From CAKOSP01 sp964369845 (GTDB lineage Bacteria > Bacillota_I > Bacilli_A > RF39 > UBA660), in contig CAYJFJ010000003.1 of NCBI GenBank assembly GCA_964369845.1, positions 4,413 through 68,412 on the forward strand: DNA of 64,000 nt, given 5' to 3'. The translations under genes were made by a program, and so were the position numbers. Positions 47,743-56,071 of the stretch are shown one piece after another. Numbering within the stretch: the stretch's first letter is position 1; each line of letters starts with the position of its first letter. The notes below the pieces were generated by a model. That model saw nothing but the letters and a program-made list of their open reading frames with translations. It had not been told where the DNA came from and did not search any database.

Positions 47743-48285
47743 TTATTTACTTCCTTTTTCTGTTTTTACTACTGACTTAATGTCTTTATATATTTTTAAT
47801 ATCTGTATCATTTCATCTGAAATACCTTGTTTGTCACCACTTTGTTTGACGTTTCTTTTAATTTCCGACTCTACATCATCTAAATTTATGTATCTAAGTG
47901 AAAAATTTCCTTCTTTTTCATTTTCAGTTAACTTGCTTTTTTCTAAATTAGGTTTTTCGTCTGATAGAACTTCATAGTAATATATTTCTACTTTTCTATT
48001 TTTACCCACTTCTGGCCAGTCTTTATAATAACCTTTAATACATGCAAATGGTCTTGTATTTTTTTAATTAAGAGAAATTCCTACTTCTTCTTCTATTTCT
48101 CTATTAAGAGTGTCTATAAGCGTCTCTTCTTCTTCATTAGTTCCTCCTGGAAACTCATAATTATCATGTGAGTACGCTAATAATATTTTATGATCTGTTG
48201 TAACTAATAAAATTTTTGTTTTTTTCTTAGTTTCTGTTATGTCTTCTTCTGTCAAATTATTTTCATTTATAATAATTTCTTTCAT
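47743..48285 (-). pseudogene. NUDIX hydrolase broken by an in-frame TAA
   Basis: One reading frame runs from the ATG at 48283-48285. Its first part has a complete NUDIX box, GGTNEEEETLIDTLNREIEEEVG. After GISLN, a TAA (48064-48066) interrupts it, and the same frame continues without further stops as KNTRPFACIKGYYKDWPEVGKNR and on for about 100 residues to a stop at 47743. The second part looks like the ordinary NUDIX C-terminal beta region. The gene is therefore whole except for one nonsense codon, probably AAA to TAA. A GTG (48007-48009) with no clear ribosome site might restart the 3' half. Confidence 0.75.
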
Positions 48286-48304
48286 TTCTTTTAATCCTTC
48301 ATTT

Positions 48305-48847
48305 TTATTTTTTTTCTAAATAATAAACTTTCAAGTTTTCTTTTTGACCTGATTTATTTATTATTCTAGAATGTAATGTTCCTTCATAAATCATTCCTGC
48401 TTTTTTCATTACTTTTCCACTTGCCGGATTAGATTCTATATGCTGCGCTGTAATTACTTCAAATCCCGCTTCAAAAAGAAAGTTTATTACTAGTTTCAAA
48501 GCTTCAGTAGTATATCCTTGATTCCACCATTTTGAACCTATACAATAACCTATTTCACAAGTTTTATTTTTTATACTACTATCTATCACATCGATGCACC
48601 CAATAAGCTCGTTTTTTCCTTTTAATACTATACCCCATCTATATGTATATTCTTCTTCGTATTTATTTATCCAAAAGTCTAGTAATTTTTCTGTATCAAT
48701 TTTTTCTTTGTGAAGATTCCAACTTACAAACCTATCAATTGCCTTATCACTAGTCCAGTTATTATACATAGAGTTAACATCACTTATTTTAAGTTTTCTT
48801 AGTAATATTCTTTCACTTTGTAATTCTTTAGTTTCTTTAATTTCCAT
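48305..48847 (-). CDS. GNAT acetyltransferase, RimJ/RimL-like
   Basis: 180 aa. It has the RimJ/RimL/ribosomal-protein GNAT type: SERILLRKLKISDVNSMYNNW at the start, RWGIVLKGKNELIGCIDVI, and the acetyl-CoA loop GSKWWNQGYTTEALKLVINFLF (motif A variant of Q/RxxGxG/A), then IESNPASGKVMKKAGM. The substrate is unknown. It is the first of four GNAT genes in a row, all on the minus strand. Confidence 0.85.
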   Translation of the reverse strand: MEIKETKELQSERILLRKLKISDVNSMYNNWTSDKAIDRFVSWNLHKEKIDTEKLLDFWINKYEEEYTYRWGIVLKGKNELIGCIDVIDSSIKNKTCEIGYCIGSKWWNQGYTTEALKLVINFLFEAGFEVITAQHIESNPASGKVMKKAGMIYEGTLHSRIINKSGQKENLKVYYLEKK

Positions 48848-48861
48848 GTTTCATCCTTTCA

Positions 48862-49344
48862 TTATATTTTCTTAATCATACTAATTAGTCTACTATGATA
48901 ATTTTTCTTGGTATAAAACTTAATTGCGTTACTATTATATGAAAAAACATCTAAGCTTATATATTCACAATTTTCGCTTTTAAAATAGTTTTCCATTAAA
49001 CTTATTAACTCACTTCCTATACCTTTTGATTCTAGATTGTTAGTTACTATTAATTCTGTAATTTCTCCTTTTTTAGGACATTTATAATCTAAATAGTCAA
49101 ACTTTTCGTATTTATGAATTATTCCCGCAACAAATCCTACACATTTGTTTTTTTCTACAGCTATAAATATTTTACCTTGATTTTCTTTTATTTCTACAAT
49201 TGTTTTATTAAACGCTTCATCTTTATATTTATCAGTTAATATATTTAATTTGTCTTCATCAATACCAACTATGTAATTTTGCAGCTCTAGTATTAAATTT
49301 TTTACATCACTTTCATAGTGTTTATCATATTCCATATATTTCAT
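48862..49344 (-). CDS. GNAT-family acetyltransferase
   Basis: 160 aa with the GNAT fold. Motif A is visible in ELIVTNNLESKGIGSELISLMENYF (R/Q-x2-G-x-G/A pattern SKGIGSEL), and the end DVFSYNSNAIKFYTKKNYHSRLISM is motif B. The substrate is not known. It is 15 bp from the next GNAT and shares the strand, which suggests a tandem arrangement built by gene gain. There are no metabolic partners. Confidence 0.85.
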   Translation of the reverse strand: MKYMEYDKHYESDVKNLILELQNYIVGIDEDKLNILTDKYKDEAFNKTIVEIKENQGKIFIAVEKNKCVGFVAGIIHKYEKFDYLDYKCPKKGEITELIVTNNLESKGIGSELISLMENYFKSENCEYISLDVFSYNSNAIKFYTKKNYHSRLISMIKKI

Positions 49345-49352
49345 AATAGTCC

Positions 49353-49769
49353 TTAAAAATAAATATTATATTTTACGCTTGATGCTCTTGTCATACCGAC
49401 ACTTTCATAAAGTTTATGCGCTGCAATTGCTGTATCTAAACATGTTAAACACACAGAATTATATCCACTTTCTTTAGCATACTTAAATACTTCTTCAAAT
49501 AATCTTTTTCCTAGATTTTGGTTTTGATATTCTTTAAGTACACATACATTAAATATTTCTAATGCTGGCTGGAATGAAAAAGTGAATAAATCTAATTTAT
49601 ATGCAGTTAAACTACCGACTATCTTACTATCTTTTTTCATTACAAAAATAATGTAATTACTATTTTGTTGATACTTTTCATAAAATTTTAAATCGTTACT
49701 ACCACCAAAAGATTCATCTATTAAATATTTATATTGCTTTATATCTTCTTTCTTTAATATTTCTATCAT
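49353..49769 (-). CDS. GNAT-family acetyltransferase
   Basis: 138 aa, small single-domain GNAT: GSNDLKFYEKYQQNSNYIIFVMKKD, then motif A VCVLKEYQNQNLGKRLFEEVFKYA and motif B in LDTAIAAHKLYESVGM. The arrangement of CoA-binding QNxNLGxRL is typical. The substrate is unknown. Its gene is separated by only 8 bp from its downstream neighbour. Confidence 0.85.
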   Translation of the reverse strand: MIEILKKEDIKQYKYLIDESFGGSNDLKFYEKYQQNSNYIIFVMKKDSKIVGSLTAYKLDLFTFSFQPALEIFNVCVLKEYQNQNLGKRLFEEVFKYAKESGYNSVCLTCLDTAIAAHKLYESVGMTRASSVKYNIYF

Positions 49770-49792
49770 TACTTCTCCTATTTTGATTATTT

Positions 49793-50254
49793 TTATTTAT
49801 TAAAAAACTCAAATTCTGCTCTATTGTATTTACCTGTATGCATTAATTTATAAAAATCATTTGTATACTCTTTAATTACTTTATTCCAAAATTTTTCTGC
49901 TTGCACTGAATTTGGTACACATTTAACTTCCCAGTTTCCTTTATACATATCAAAAAGTTTTATAGCAGCATTTTTACCTATACCTGCTCTTTTGTAATTA
50001 TTTGGCACAAAAAATTCCTGAACTATGTGTAGATTCTCATATTTATATAATATAAATCCTGCAATGTTTTCATTGTGAATTATAAAATAGCCTTTATGGT
50101 CATTTTTAGTGTAATAATCACTTAAGTTTTCATAAGCATAATTACAAGTCTCGCTTATAAAATCCATTTTAAAATCTTTACTTATATCGTGTAAATATAA
50201 TTGCATTAATTTATTTAACTTGTCTTTATCTTCTATTTTTATTTCTTGAAGCAT
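49793..50254 (-). CDS. GNAT-family acetyltransferase
   Basis: 153 aa. GNAT motifs include the HIVQEFFVPNNYKRAGIGKNAAIKLFDMYKG segment, in which RAGIGKNA is the acetyl-CoA phosphate-binding loop, and the C-terminal QAEKFWNKVIKEYTNDFYK. The substrate is unknown. It begins the GNAT quartet, 5 bp downstream of the RdgB-like gene, so the genes are transcribed together. Confidence 0.85.
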   Translation of the reverse strand: MLQEIKIEDKDKLNKLMQLYLHDISKDFKMDFISETCNYAYENLSDYYTKNDHKGYFIIHNENIAGFILYKYENLHIVQEFFVPNNYKRAGIGKNAAIKLFDMYKGNWEVKCVPNSVQAEKFWNKVIKEYTNDFYKLMHTGKYNRAEFEFFNK

Positions 50255-50259
50255 ATAAC

Positions 50260-50814
50260 TTACCTTTCTTCCAAATAATTTGCTAGGTCTTTATATGCGT
50301 CTGTATTCCACATTAAACACCTTATTTCATCAGAATAATTCCCTAGAGTTTTATCACTGCCTTCTGGTATAAATATAAAGTCCCATGACCATCCATAAGT
50401 ACCCGATTTTTCTAAAGAAATTTTTCCTTTAGTAATTGATTTAAAAACTATAGGATCTTTTCCATATTCACAGTAAGCAAAAGCCTCTATGAAAGATGCA
50501 TTTCTATTTGTTTCTTTCTCTAATAATTTTAATATACCATCTTCTTTTAAACAATCATCCACATAATGCGTATAAGGACCTGGAAAACCATTTAATGCAT
50601 CTATGTATAATCCTGTATCATTTTTAAGAACTGAACATTTTAAACGTTCACTTGCTTCCTTAGCTGAGTAAGAAGCTACCTCTTCTACAGTGTTAGCTTG
50701 TATTTCAGTTGTTTCCATCTTTACATTTTCAACTTCAAAGCCAAGTGGCTCCAAAACTTTTTTAGCACTTAAAATTTTTGCCCAATTTCCTGTAACGTAT
50801 ATTATTTTTTTCAT
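50260..50814 (-). CDS. RdgB/HAM1-like non-canonical purine NTP pyrophosphatase
   Basis: 184 aa. It has the Ham1/RdgB fold: a VTGNWAKILSAKKVLEPLGFEVE N-terminus (usual TxNxxKxxE site reads TGNWAKILSAK), the VLKNDTGLYIDALNGFPGPYTHYV loop (usual SEDSGLxVDALxGxPGxxSAR), and later GYGWDWIF-like WSWDFIFIPEG, with KTLG and S after it. Members hydrolyse ITP/XTP. The sequence is more diverged than housekeeping RdgB and may act on a different nucleotide. It belongs to the mobile small-enzyme group beside the GNAT genes. Confidence 0.8.
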   Translation of the reverse strand: MKKIIYVTGNWAKILSAKKVLEPLGFEVENVKMETTEIQANTVEEVASYSAKEASERLKCSVLKNDTGLYIDALNGFPGPYTHYVDDCLKEDGILKLLEKETNRNASFIEAFAYCEYGKDPIVFKSITKGKISLEKSGTYGWSWDFIFIPEGSDKTLGNYSDEIRCLMWNTDAYKDLANYLEER

Positions 50815-50816
50815 AA

Positions 50817-51301
50817 TTACTCCATTTCATATTCGTAGACACTTCCATTTTCTGGTCTAAAGATTAGAAAATCAGTAGTTTTATCATAACCCACTATATT
50901 GTAATGTAATGCTTTTATAAAACTTCCGTGTGATACTATAAGAATTTTTTTGTTTTTATAAGTTTCTTTTACTTGTTTTAAAAATAAAGAAGCTCTTTTT
51001 AGACAATCTTGAATACTTTCTATATCTTCAGAATCATCATTTAACAAATAATTCCAGTGTTTAAATATAATATCCATAGATACTTTTTGACCTTCTTATT
51101 TTCCAAAACCTCTTTCTTTTTATAAGTTTTCATAAATGATTTCGATTTTATCATTTACTATTAGTTTTGCTGTTTTTTTAGTTCTTTTCATTGGTGAGCA
51201 AATGTATATATCTATTTCTTCTAGATTTAATTTTTTCCTTGCATCAATCCTTTTTCATTCCAGTTTGTCTTTCCATGTCTAACAATATATAGTTTATTCA
51301 T
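50817..51301 (-). pseudogene. Decayed histidine phosphatase (phosphoglycerate mutase-like)
   Basis: The reverse strand starts at ATG 51299-51301 with MNKLYIVRHGKTNWNEKGLMQGK, the RHG phospho-His motif of the family. It meets TAA after KN and continues in another frame with LNLEEIDIYICSPMKRTKKTAKLI, then two more stop codons (after IIYENL and after GFGK) before EGQKVSMDIIFKHW. The last 86 codons still contain LIVSHGSFIKALHYNIVGY, the second catalytic His motif. A frameshift/deletion and two nonsense codons make it non-functional. It lies in the same island as the broken NUDIX gene. Confidence 0.75.
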
Positions 51302-51316
51302 TATTTTTCCTCATAC

Positions 51317-51805
51317 CTAACTAATAACTTTATTAACTGTTTGCTCAATTGTTAATTTGCTTGAATCTATAATATATTCTTCACTGTATTTTGCATCTAT
51401 GAACTCTTTTAAAAGTACAAGTGATCTTTTTCCCATTTGGCAATCCACTGGCCTTTTTTTATCTCTTCTTATTATAGTATCTTCATCTACTATAAGAACT
51501 CTAAAAATGATTTCATAATTATTAAATTTACTTTTTATTTCTTCAAATTCTTCTGGTTTAATTATATAATTAAATACTACATCGTACCCATTTTCCAAAT
51601 ATGAGTTAATTAATAAAAAAGAATTTTTCCAAAATAAATCTAGCGGCGCATCATCAAGCCATGGACTAACTCTTCCTCCTACGAAAAAATTATAAACTGT
51701 ATCTCCTTCAATCATAACTGATTTTTCTAAAGTTTCAGCTATTTTTTCACTGATGGTACTTTTACCAACTCCCGCTGGGCCTGTAATTATATATAATTTA
51801 TTCAT
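51317..51805 (-). CDS. P-loop kinase/ATPase, small-molecule or tRNA kinase-like
   Basis: 162 aa. The N-terminal Walker A GPAGVGKSTISEKI (residues 8-21) is followed by an EGDTVYNFF Asp motif and the RRDKKRPVDCQMG lid-like segment. It looks like the AAA_33 type P-loop kinase family, with unknown substrate (a phosphotransferase or shikimate-kinase-like enzyme). It starts the stretch upstream of the decayed phosphatase. I do not assign a specific activity. Confidence 0.7.
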   Translation of the reverse strand: MNKLYIITGPAGVGKSTISEKIAETLEKSVMIEGDTVYNFFVGGRVSPWLDDAPLDLFWKNSFLLINSYLENGYDVVFNYIIKPEEFEEIKSKFNNYEIIFRVLIVDEDTIIRRDKKRPVDCQMGKRSLVLLKEFIDAKYSEEYIIDSSKLTIEQTVNKVIS

Positions 51806-51826
51806 TATTACCTCCTAATTTTATTT

Positions 51827-52300
51827 TTAATCTCTATGAATTTTTTGAACTAATATATCACTTTTTATGACTTCTAAAATGAATTTAGGTTCTACACTAT
51901 ACTTATTTAAATCACTTAGATTAATCCATTCAAAATATTGTTCATCACCATATTTAAGTTCTTTACTGTTTATGATATTTTTCGAATAATCAATTTCGGA
52001 AATTATTTGAAGTTTGCTTATAAAAAGTAATTCATGTCTATTTTTCTTATCAAAATCTGAAAAAAAGAAATTTTCTATAATACCTTTAGTTTCTAAATGT
52101 ATTGTATTTAGACCTAGTTCTTCTTTAATTTCTCTTACTATTGCTTCTTCTGAAGTTTCATTCAAAGAACATTTTCCTCCAGGAAGTGTTATAAAATCAA
52201 AATGCTTATTTCTTTGCATCAATATTTTATTTTCATTAATAATTATTGCTGCAGTCCTATATGTGAAATTTACATTATCTGTTTTTATTTTAATATCCAT
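51827..52300 (-). CDS. NUDIX hydrolase
   Basis: 157 aa from the ATG at 52298-52300 (AGGAGTGAGAAAA ribosome site); a GTG three codons earlier overlaps it. The NUDIX box is GGKCSLNETSEEAIVREIKEELG, with intact G-x5-E-x7-REU-x-EE-x-G-U. The substrate is unknown (often a nucleotide derivative or ADP-ribose). It overlaps the next NUDIX gene by 11 bp, so it is a tandem pair, and similar enzymes recur elsewhere in this island. Confidence 0.85.
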   Translation of the reverse strand: MDIKIKTDNVNFTYRTAAIIINENKILMQRNKHFDFITLPGGKCSLNETSEEAIVREIKEELGLNTIHLETKGIIENFFFSDFDKKNRHELLFISKLQIISEIDYSKNIINSKELKYGDEQYFEWINLSDLNKYSVEPKFILEVIKSDILVQKIHRD

Positions 52301-52832
52301 TTTTCTCACTCCTTATATAATATTCTAATATATACTTATCTCTAGCAACTATAAATTTACTATGGTATAAATTTTCGTATTTGCTTTCTTTTAAGTTTTT
52401 TATACAGTTGCTTATTTTTTTCAAACCTTCTTCTGGTGATAGCCACAAATAACTACCACCTTCATCTTTTTCCTTTTGTGTTAAACTTAATTGACCTGTA
52501 TCTTTTATTACTTTCGACAAAAATACATATGACTTTTGAATGAAATTATCCTGACTTTTTTGTTCTTCTATTATTCCCAGTTTTTTTGTTATTTCAACTA
52601 CTAATCCAGTTTCTTCTAACACTTCTCTAATAAATGCCTCTTCTGGCGTTTCTTTAAAATCAATTCCACCACCAGGCAATTTATATTCGTTTTTGTTCTT
52701 TTTGTGAAAAATTGCTATTTGATTCAAATTATTTAATATTATTCCTCTAGCTGCTATTCTAATTTTCGGTTCTTTAAATATTTTTGTTTCTAAATTAAAA
52801 TAGCTATCATCTATTACTTTATTCAAACTCAT
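52290..52832 (-). CDS. NUDIX hydrolase
   Basis: 180 aa. The NUDIX box is GGGIDFKETPEEAFIREVLEETG, complete; residues 22-65 carry the first strands (RIAARGIILNNLNQIAIFHKKN). The substrate is unknown. It overlaps the next NUDIX gene and is the first gene after the spoIVA 3' part, 69 bp away, with the spoIVA terminator between. It marks the border of the accessory island. Confidence 0.85.
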   Translation of the reverse strand: MSLNKVIDDSYFNLETKIFKEPKIRIAARGIILNNLNQIAIFHKKNKNEYKLPGGGIDFKETPEEAFIREVLEETGLVVEITKKLGIIEEQKSQDNFIQKSYVFLSKVIKDTGQLSLTQKEKDEGGSYLWLSPEEGLKKISNCIKNLKESKYENLYHSKFIVARDKYILEYYIRSEKNGY

Positions 52833-52879
52833 ATTTTCTCCATTTATTACATTTTATCACATAATTTATATAAAAAGAA

Positions 52880-52902
52880 AAAATCTTCAATCGAAGATTT
52901 TC
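52880..52902 (-). terminator. Terminator after spoIVA
   Basis: A 9-bp inverted repeat, AAAATCTTC / GAAGATTTT with a 4-nt loop, and T-run on the minus strand, abutting the spoIVA stop codon. Confidence 0.75.
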
Positions 52903-54017
52903 TATAAAACAAATGCTATTAATGTGTTTGATCCTTTATTTACTATTTTTGTCATCGTATCTCCTAATTTATATCTTGTATTGTCTGGCATCATACTAAG
53001 TTTTGCTTTTATACCTTCACCTACAACTGTTTCAAGGGATCTTCCAAATATTTCGCTTTTCCAAATATTACTTGGGTCTGATTCGTAATCTTTCATTAAA
53101 TGATCAATTAATTCTTTTGATTGAAGTTCTGTTCCTATGATAGGTTCAAATGTTGATTCAACATCTACTCTTACCAGATGTATAGAAGATGCTACTGCTT
53201 TTAATTTTACACCATATCTAGAACCTTGTTTGATAATTTCTGGTGGAGTTAATTTCATGTCCATCGTTCCAGGATACATTATGCCATAACCTGTTGATTT
53301 TGCCATTTTGAGAGCATCTTTAACTCTTTCAAATTCATCTTTTCCATCTTTATATGATGAAAACATTTTTATTAAACTTGCTTTATTCATTACTGCTTCA
53401 CCTAATAAATCTTTAAGTGTTTCGTTATATAATTCTTCTGAGCTTTCTAAGTTTATTGTTACTACTCCAGTAGCAGCATCTAAAGATGATATATAAGTAT
53501 TATTTATATAACTACTTTCTTTAAAATAATTTATAACATCGTCTATATCTTTTACTTTTTCTACATTAGTAATGCTACCTTTCATCATTTCTAAATAATG
53601 TTTTTTTATTTCACTTTCTTTTGATAATGCATGTATCCATTCTGGAATACTCATTTTAATATCTAATACTGGAAATTCATAAAGCGCAGCTTTTAAAATT
53701 TCCATAATATCTTTTTCATTCATTTTATCTACTGCAACTGGCATTACAGGTACATTATATCTTTCAGACATATCTTGTGATAAATTAATAGCACTTTCAC
53801 TTGTAGGATTATTTGTATTTAATATTACAATAAATGGTTTTCCTATATCTTCAAGCTCACCAATAACTTTTTCTTCTGCATCAATATATGCTTCTCTTTT
53901 AATATCGCCAAAAGATCCATCTGTTGTAACTACTATACCTATTGTAGCATGGTCCTTAATAACTTTTTCTGTACCCATTTCAGCTGCCTCAACAAATGTT
54001 ATAGGCTCATCATACCA
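52902..54017 (-). CDS. spoIVA: spoIVA, 3' segment (interrupted gene): C-terminal 370 residues of SpoIVA
   Basis: This is the rest of the mother-cell ATPase SpoIVA, which polymerises on the forespore membrane to form the spore coat basement. In the reading frame upstream of the first Met, the sequence reads TGG-TAT-GAT-GAG-CCT as W-YDEPITFVEAAE and then continues MGTEKVIKDHATIGIVVTTDG. The middle and C-terminal domains of SpoIVA follow, including SGYGIM-like STGYGIMYPG and the ending NKGSNTLIAFVL. It cannot be translated alone from a known start except the inner ATG at 53976-53978 (358 aa). Excision of the element would join it in frame to the 5' segment at 59287-59654. Confidence 0.97.
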   Translation of the reverse strand, partial: WYDEPITFVEAAEMGTEKVIKDHATIGIVVTTDGSFGDIKREAYIDAEEKVIGELEDIGKPFIVILNTNNPTSESAINLSQDMSERYNVPVMPVAVDKMNEKDIMEILKAALYEFPVLDIKMSIPEWIHALSKESEIKKHYLEMMKGSITNVEKVKDIDDVINYFKESSYINNTYISSLDAATGVVTINLESSEELYNETLKDLLGEAVMNKASLIKMFSSYKDGKDEFERVKDALKMAKSTGYGIMYPGTMDMKLTPPEIIKQGSRYGVKLKAVASSIHLVRVDVESTFEPIIGTELQSKELIDHLMKDYESDPSNIWKSEIFGRSLETVVGEGIKAKLSMMPDNTRYKLGDTMTKIVNKGSNTLIAFVL

Positions 54018-54040
54018 GTAGGTTATGAAATCGTGATACC
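54013..54040 (-). repeat. Right attachment site (attR-like) of the spoIVA element
   Basis: On the minus strand GGTATCAC (54033-54040), 8 nt, AACCTAC (54018-54024), then core TGGTA (54013-54017), then spoIVA TGATGAG. The arm up to the core is an inverted copy of the arm at the other end. TGGTA occurs at both junctions. Confidence 0.9.
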
Positions 54041-54041
54041 C

Positions 54042-55637
54042 CTAGGCAAGAAAATTATCACAAGTCTTGACTCTGAATATTATCTCCACTTGTTTATCTT
54101 TTGTTATATATATTTTTTCAATTATTTTGTTTATCATCTCTTTTGTTGGATTTTCCATATTTAAAAAACTTTTTACTATCATTTTATAATTTTCTAACTC
54201 TGAATTATTTTCTAAAACTGTATACTTCTCTTTCTCATAATCTATTAAAGATATTTTAAGGTCAGCTATTTCTTTTTCTGTAGCCATATTCATTCTTTGA
54301 AATCTTTCAGCAGTTATTAAACCTTCAACTTTATCATCATATAAATTGTCAATTTTTATCTCTAATTTTTCGATTTTCTTTTTTGCTTCACTTATTAACT
54401 TATTAAGAGGTCCTAAAGGATCTTTTTTATTTGTTTCAAGATAATCAATAAATTCTTTAGAATCTAAATTTGCACATAGTTCTCTAACCTTATTATATAT
54501 AGTCTTTTCTAACTTTTCATAACTAACATGATGAGAAAAGCAAATATTGTGTGCACTATACTTTCTATAAGTATTACAGTTCATACTTGTTCTATCTCTT
54601 TTCTTACAGTAACTAATACCCATTCTAGCATCGCAATCTTTACAAAATACTAAATTACCTAAAATGTATTCAACATTTCTTCTTGTTTCGCTATAAACAT
54701 TAGATTTATTGCGAAGTCTAACTGCCCTTTTAAATGTTTCTTCATCTATTATAGGTTCCATCGCATTTTCTATAACAATCCATTCTTCTTTAGGTTTAGT
54801 TATTCTTTTTTTTGATTTATAGTTTAAATTCATACCTTTATTTTGAACTAATTTGCCCGTGTACATTTCATTTTTTAAAATATTACATAATGATGTATGC
54901 TTCCATATATGTGGATACTCTAATTTTTCTGCTCTTGAATTCGTTTTTTGATGCATTATGGGAGTTGGTATTTTTTCTTTTGTTAGTAAATTAGCTATAA
55001 CTTTTGTTCCATAACCTGAAACATAGAGTTCAAATATTCTTTTAACAACTGGAGCAGCGACTGGATCTATTATTAATTTGTGCTTATCTTCTGGATCTTT
55101 CATATAACCATATGGACAAGTTCCTCCAATAAATTTTCCTGCTTGCCTCATCGCCATAATAGCTGATTTCACTTTTTTTGATATATCTTTTGCATACATA
55201 TCATTCATACCTAATCTAAACGGCATCATATCAGCACCATCACATTTATCATTGAATGTATCTATATTATCGTTAACAGCTATATATCTAACTTTCTTAT
55301 CTGGAAAGTATTTTTCAATATAATAACCTGTCTCAATGTAATCTCTACCTAACCTTGATAAATCTTTAGTTACTATCATATTTATTTTACCAAGTTCAAT
55401 ATCTCTAATTAACCTTTTAAATCCAGGTCTATTAAAATTAAGTCCAGAAAATCCATCATCTATATAAGTATCAACTATTTCAAAATTTTCTCCTAAACTA
55501 TTAATGAAGTTTGTTAAAAGTAATCTTTGGTTAGATACACTTTCTGATTCTATATCATCTCCATCTTCTCTTGATAGTCTTATGGATAATCCGACTTTGT
55601 AAGTCTTATTATCAATTATATATTTGCTTGTAAACAC
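54042..55637 (-). CDS. Large serine recombinase of the spoIVA element
   Basis: 531 aa, GTG start with AAAGGAGGATAA upstream. The N-terminal resolvase domain (1-150) has the nucleophile Ser22 in SIRLSREDGDD, the conserved YIDDGFSG (58-65) and the KDLSRLGRDY Arg cluster (91-100). Next are a recombinase domain (about 165-290: GGTCPYGYMKDP) and a zinc ribbon (VFCKDCDARMGIS ... NCNTYRKYSAHNIC). A coiled-coil at about 405-470 carries many Lys/Glu. The family is the TndX/SpoIVCA type, acting in integrative and excisive recombination. The gene ends 25 bp from the right junction core, which is typical for such elements; its stop lies next to the att arm. Confidence 0.95.
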   Translation of the reverse strand: MFTSKYIIDNKTYKVGLSIRLSREDGDDIESESVSNQRLLLTNFINSLGENFEIVDTYIDDGFSGLNFNRPGFKRLIRDIELGKINMIVTKDLSRLGRDYIETGYYIEKYFPDKKVRYIAVNDNIDTFNDKCDGADMMPFRLGMNDMYAKDISKKVKSAIMAMRQAGKFIGGTCPYGYMKDPEDKHKLIIDPVAAPVVKRIFELYVSGYGTKVIANLLTKEKIPTPIMHQKTNSRAEKLEYPHIWKHTSLCNILKNEMYTGKLVQNKGMNLNYKSKKRITKPKEEWIVIENAMEPIIDEETFKRAVRLRNKSNVYSETRRNVEYILGNLVFCKDCDARMGISYCKKRDRTSMNCNTYRKYSAHNICFSHHVSYEKLEKTIYNKVRELCANLDSKEFIDYLETNKKDPLGPLNKLISEAKKKIEKLEIKIDNLYDDKVEGLITAERFQRMNMATEKEIADLKISLIDYEKEKYTVLENNSELENYKMIVKSFLNMENPTKEMINKIIEKIYITKDKQVEIIFRVKTCDNFLA

Positions 55638-55665
55638 TTATCCTCCTTTTAAAAATTTTAGTTTA

Positions 55666-55773
55666 TTAACTTTTATATATAAATCTTTTTTCATAGTAAG
55701 AAAAAATACAAGGTTTTAAAACATCTTTCAATTTACTACCGTTTTCATTAAAAAAGCAAATTGTTTCATACAT
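55666..55773 (-). CDS. Small ORF, 35 aa, directly upstream of the recombinase
   Basis: ATG at 55771-55773 after a strong AAAAGGAGATAAAAAT ribosome site. The product begins MYETICFFNENGSKLKD and ends EKRFIYKS; it has 2 Cys and several aromatic and basic residues. The stop lies 28 bp before the recombinase start, so both are on one message. Small proteins next to serine recombinases can act as directionality factors, but no homologue is recognised here. Good ribosome site and position support it. Confidence 0.55.
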   Translation of the reverse strand: MYETICFFNENGSKLKDVLKPCIFSYYEKRFIYKS

Positions 55774-56071
55774 ATTTTTATCTCCTTTTAATTATTTAAT
55801 TTTATTAACACAAAAAAAATATATTCCAACTCTGAATATATTTTTAATATACATATTTTTAATTATCTAACATTTAAAACAAATTCTGTTAATGAGTTTT
55901 TTATGTAACATTTTTCAGATGGTATATTTAAATATCTAATTAGACCACATAATGTGATAGTTATCTATTAGAAATTACCTTTTTTTTTACTAAATTTTGA
56001 ATATCATATTTATCTCTGGTGTTACTTAAAAATATTAAATTCTAAATGTTCTTCATTTAATTATTTTCTTG
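55774..56071 (-). promoter_or_regulatory. Intergenic region before the recombinase unit (no gene supported)
   Basis: 298 bp without a supported gene. It holds a terminator-like hairpin at 55819-55841 (TATATTC / GAATATA, T-run on the minus strand) that probably ends the ABC transcript. It also holds a weak candidate sporulation sigma-E-like promoter, ATA (55923-55925), 17 nt, CATAAAAA (55898-55905). A start-less frame at about 55863-55964 reads as ITLCGLIRYLNIPSEKCYIK on the minus strand and may be a relict. Confidence 0.3.
55819..55842 (-). terminator. Terminator after the ABC exporter genes
   Basis: TATATTC / GAATATA hairpin with eight T following on the minus strand, between the permease 3' end and the recombinase unit. 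Confidence 0.55.

Noticed and set aside
48064..48066. Recoding of TAA as an amino acid
   Set aside because: Many genes in the window end normally at TAA, so a general reassignment is excluded; a simple nonsense mutation explains it.
55863..55964. 33-codon open stretch, minus strand, between the permease and the recombinase unit
   Set aside because: No start codon or ribosome site; could be a gene relic, but nothing identifies it.
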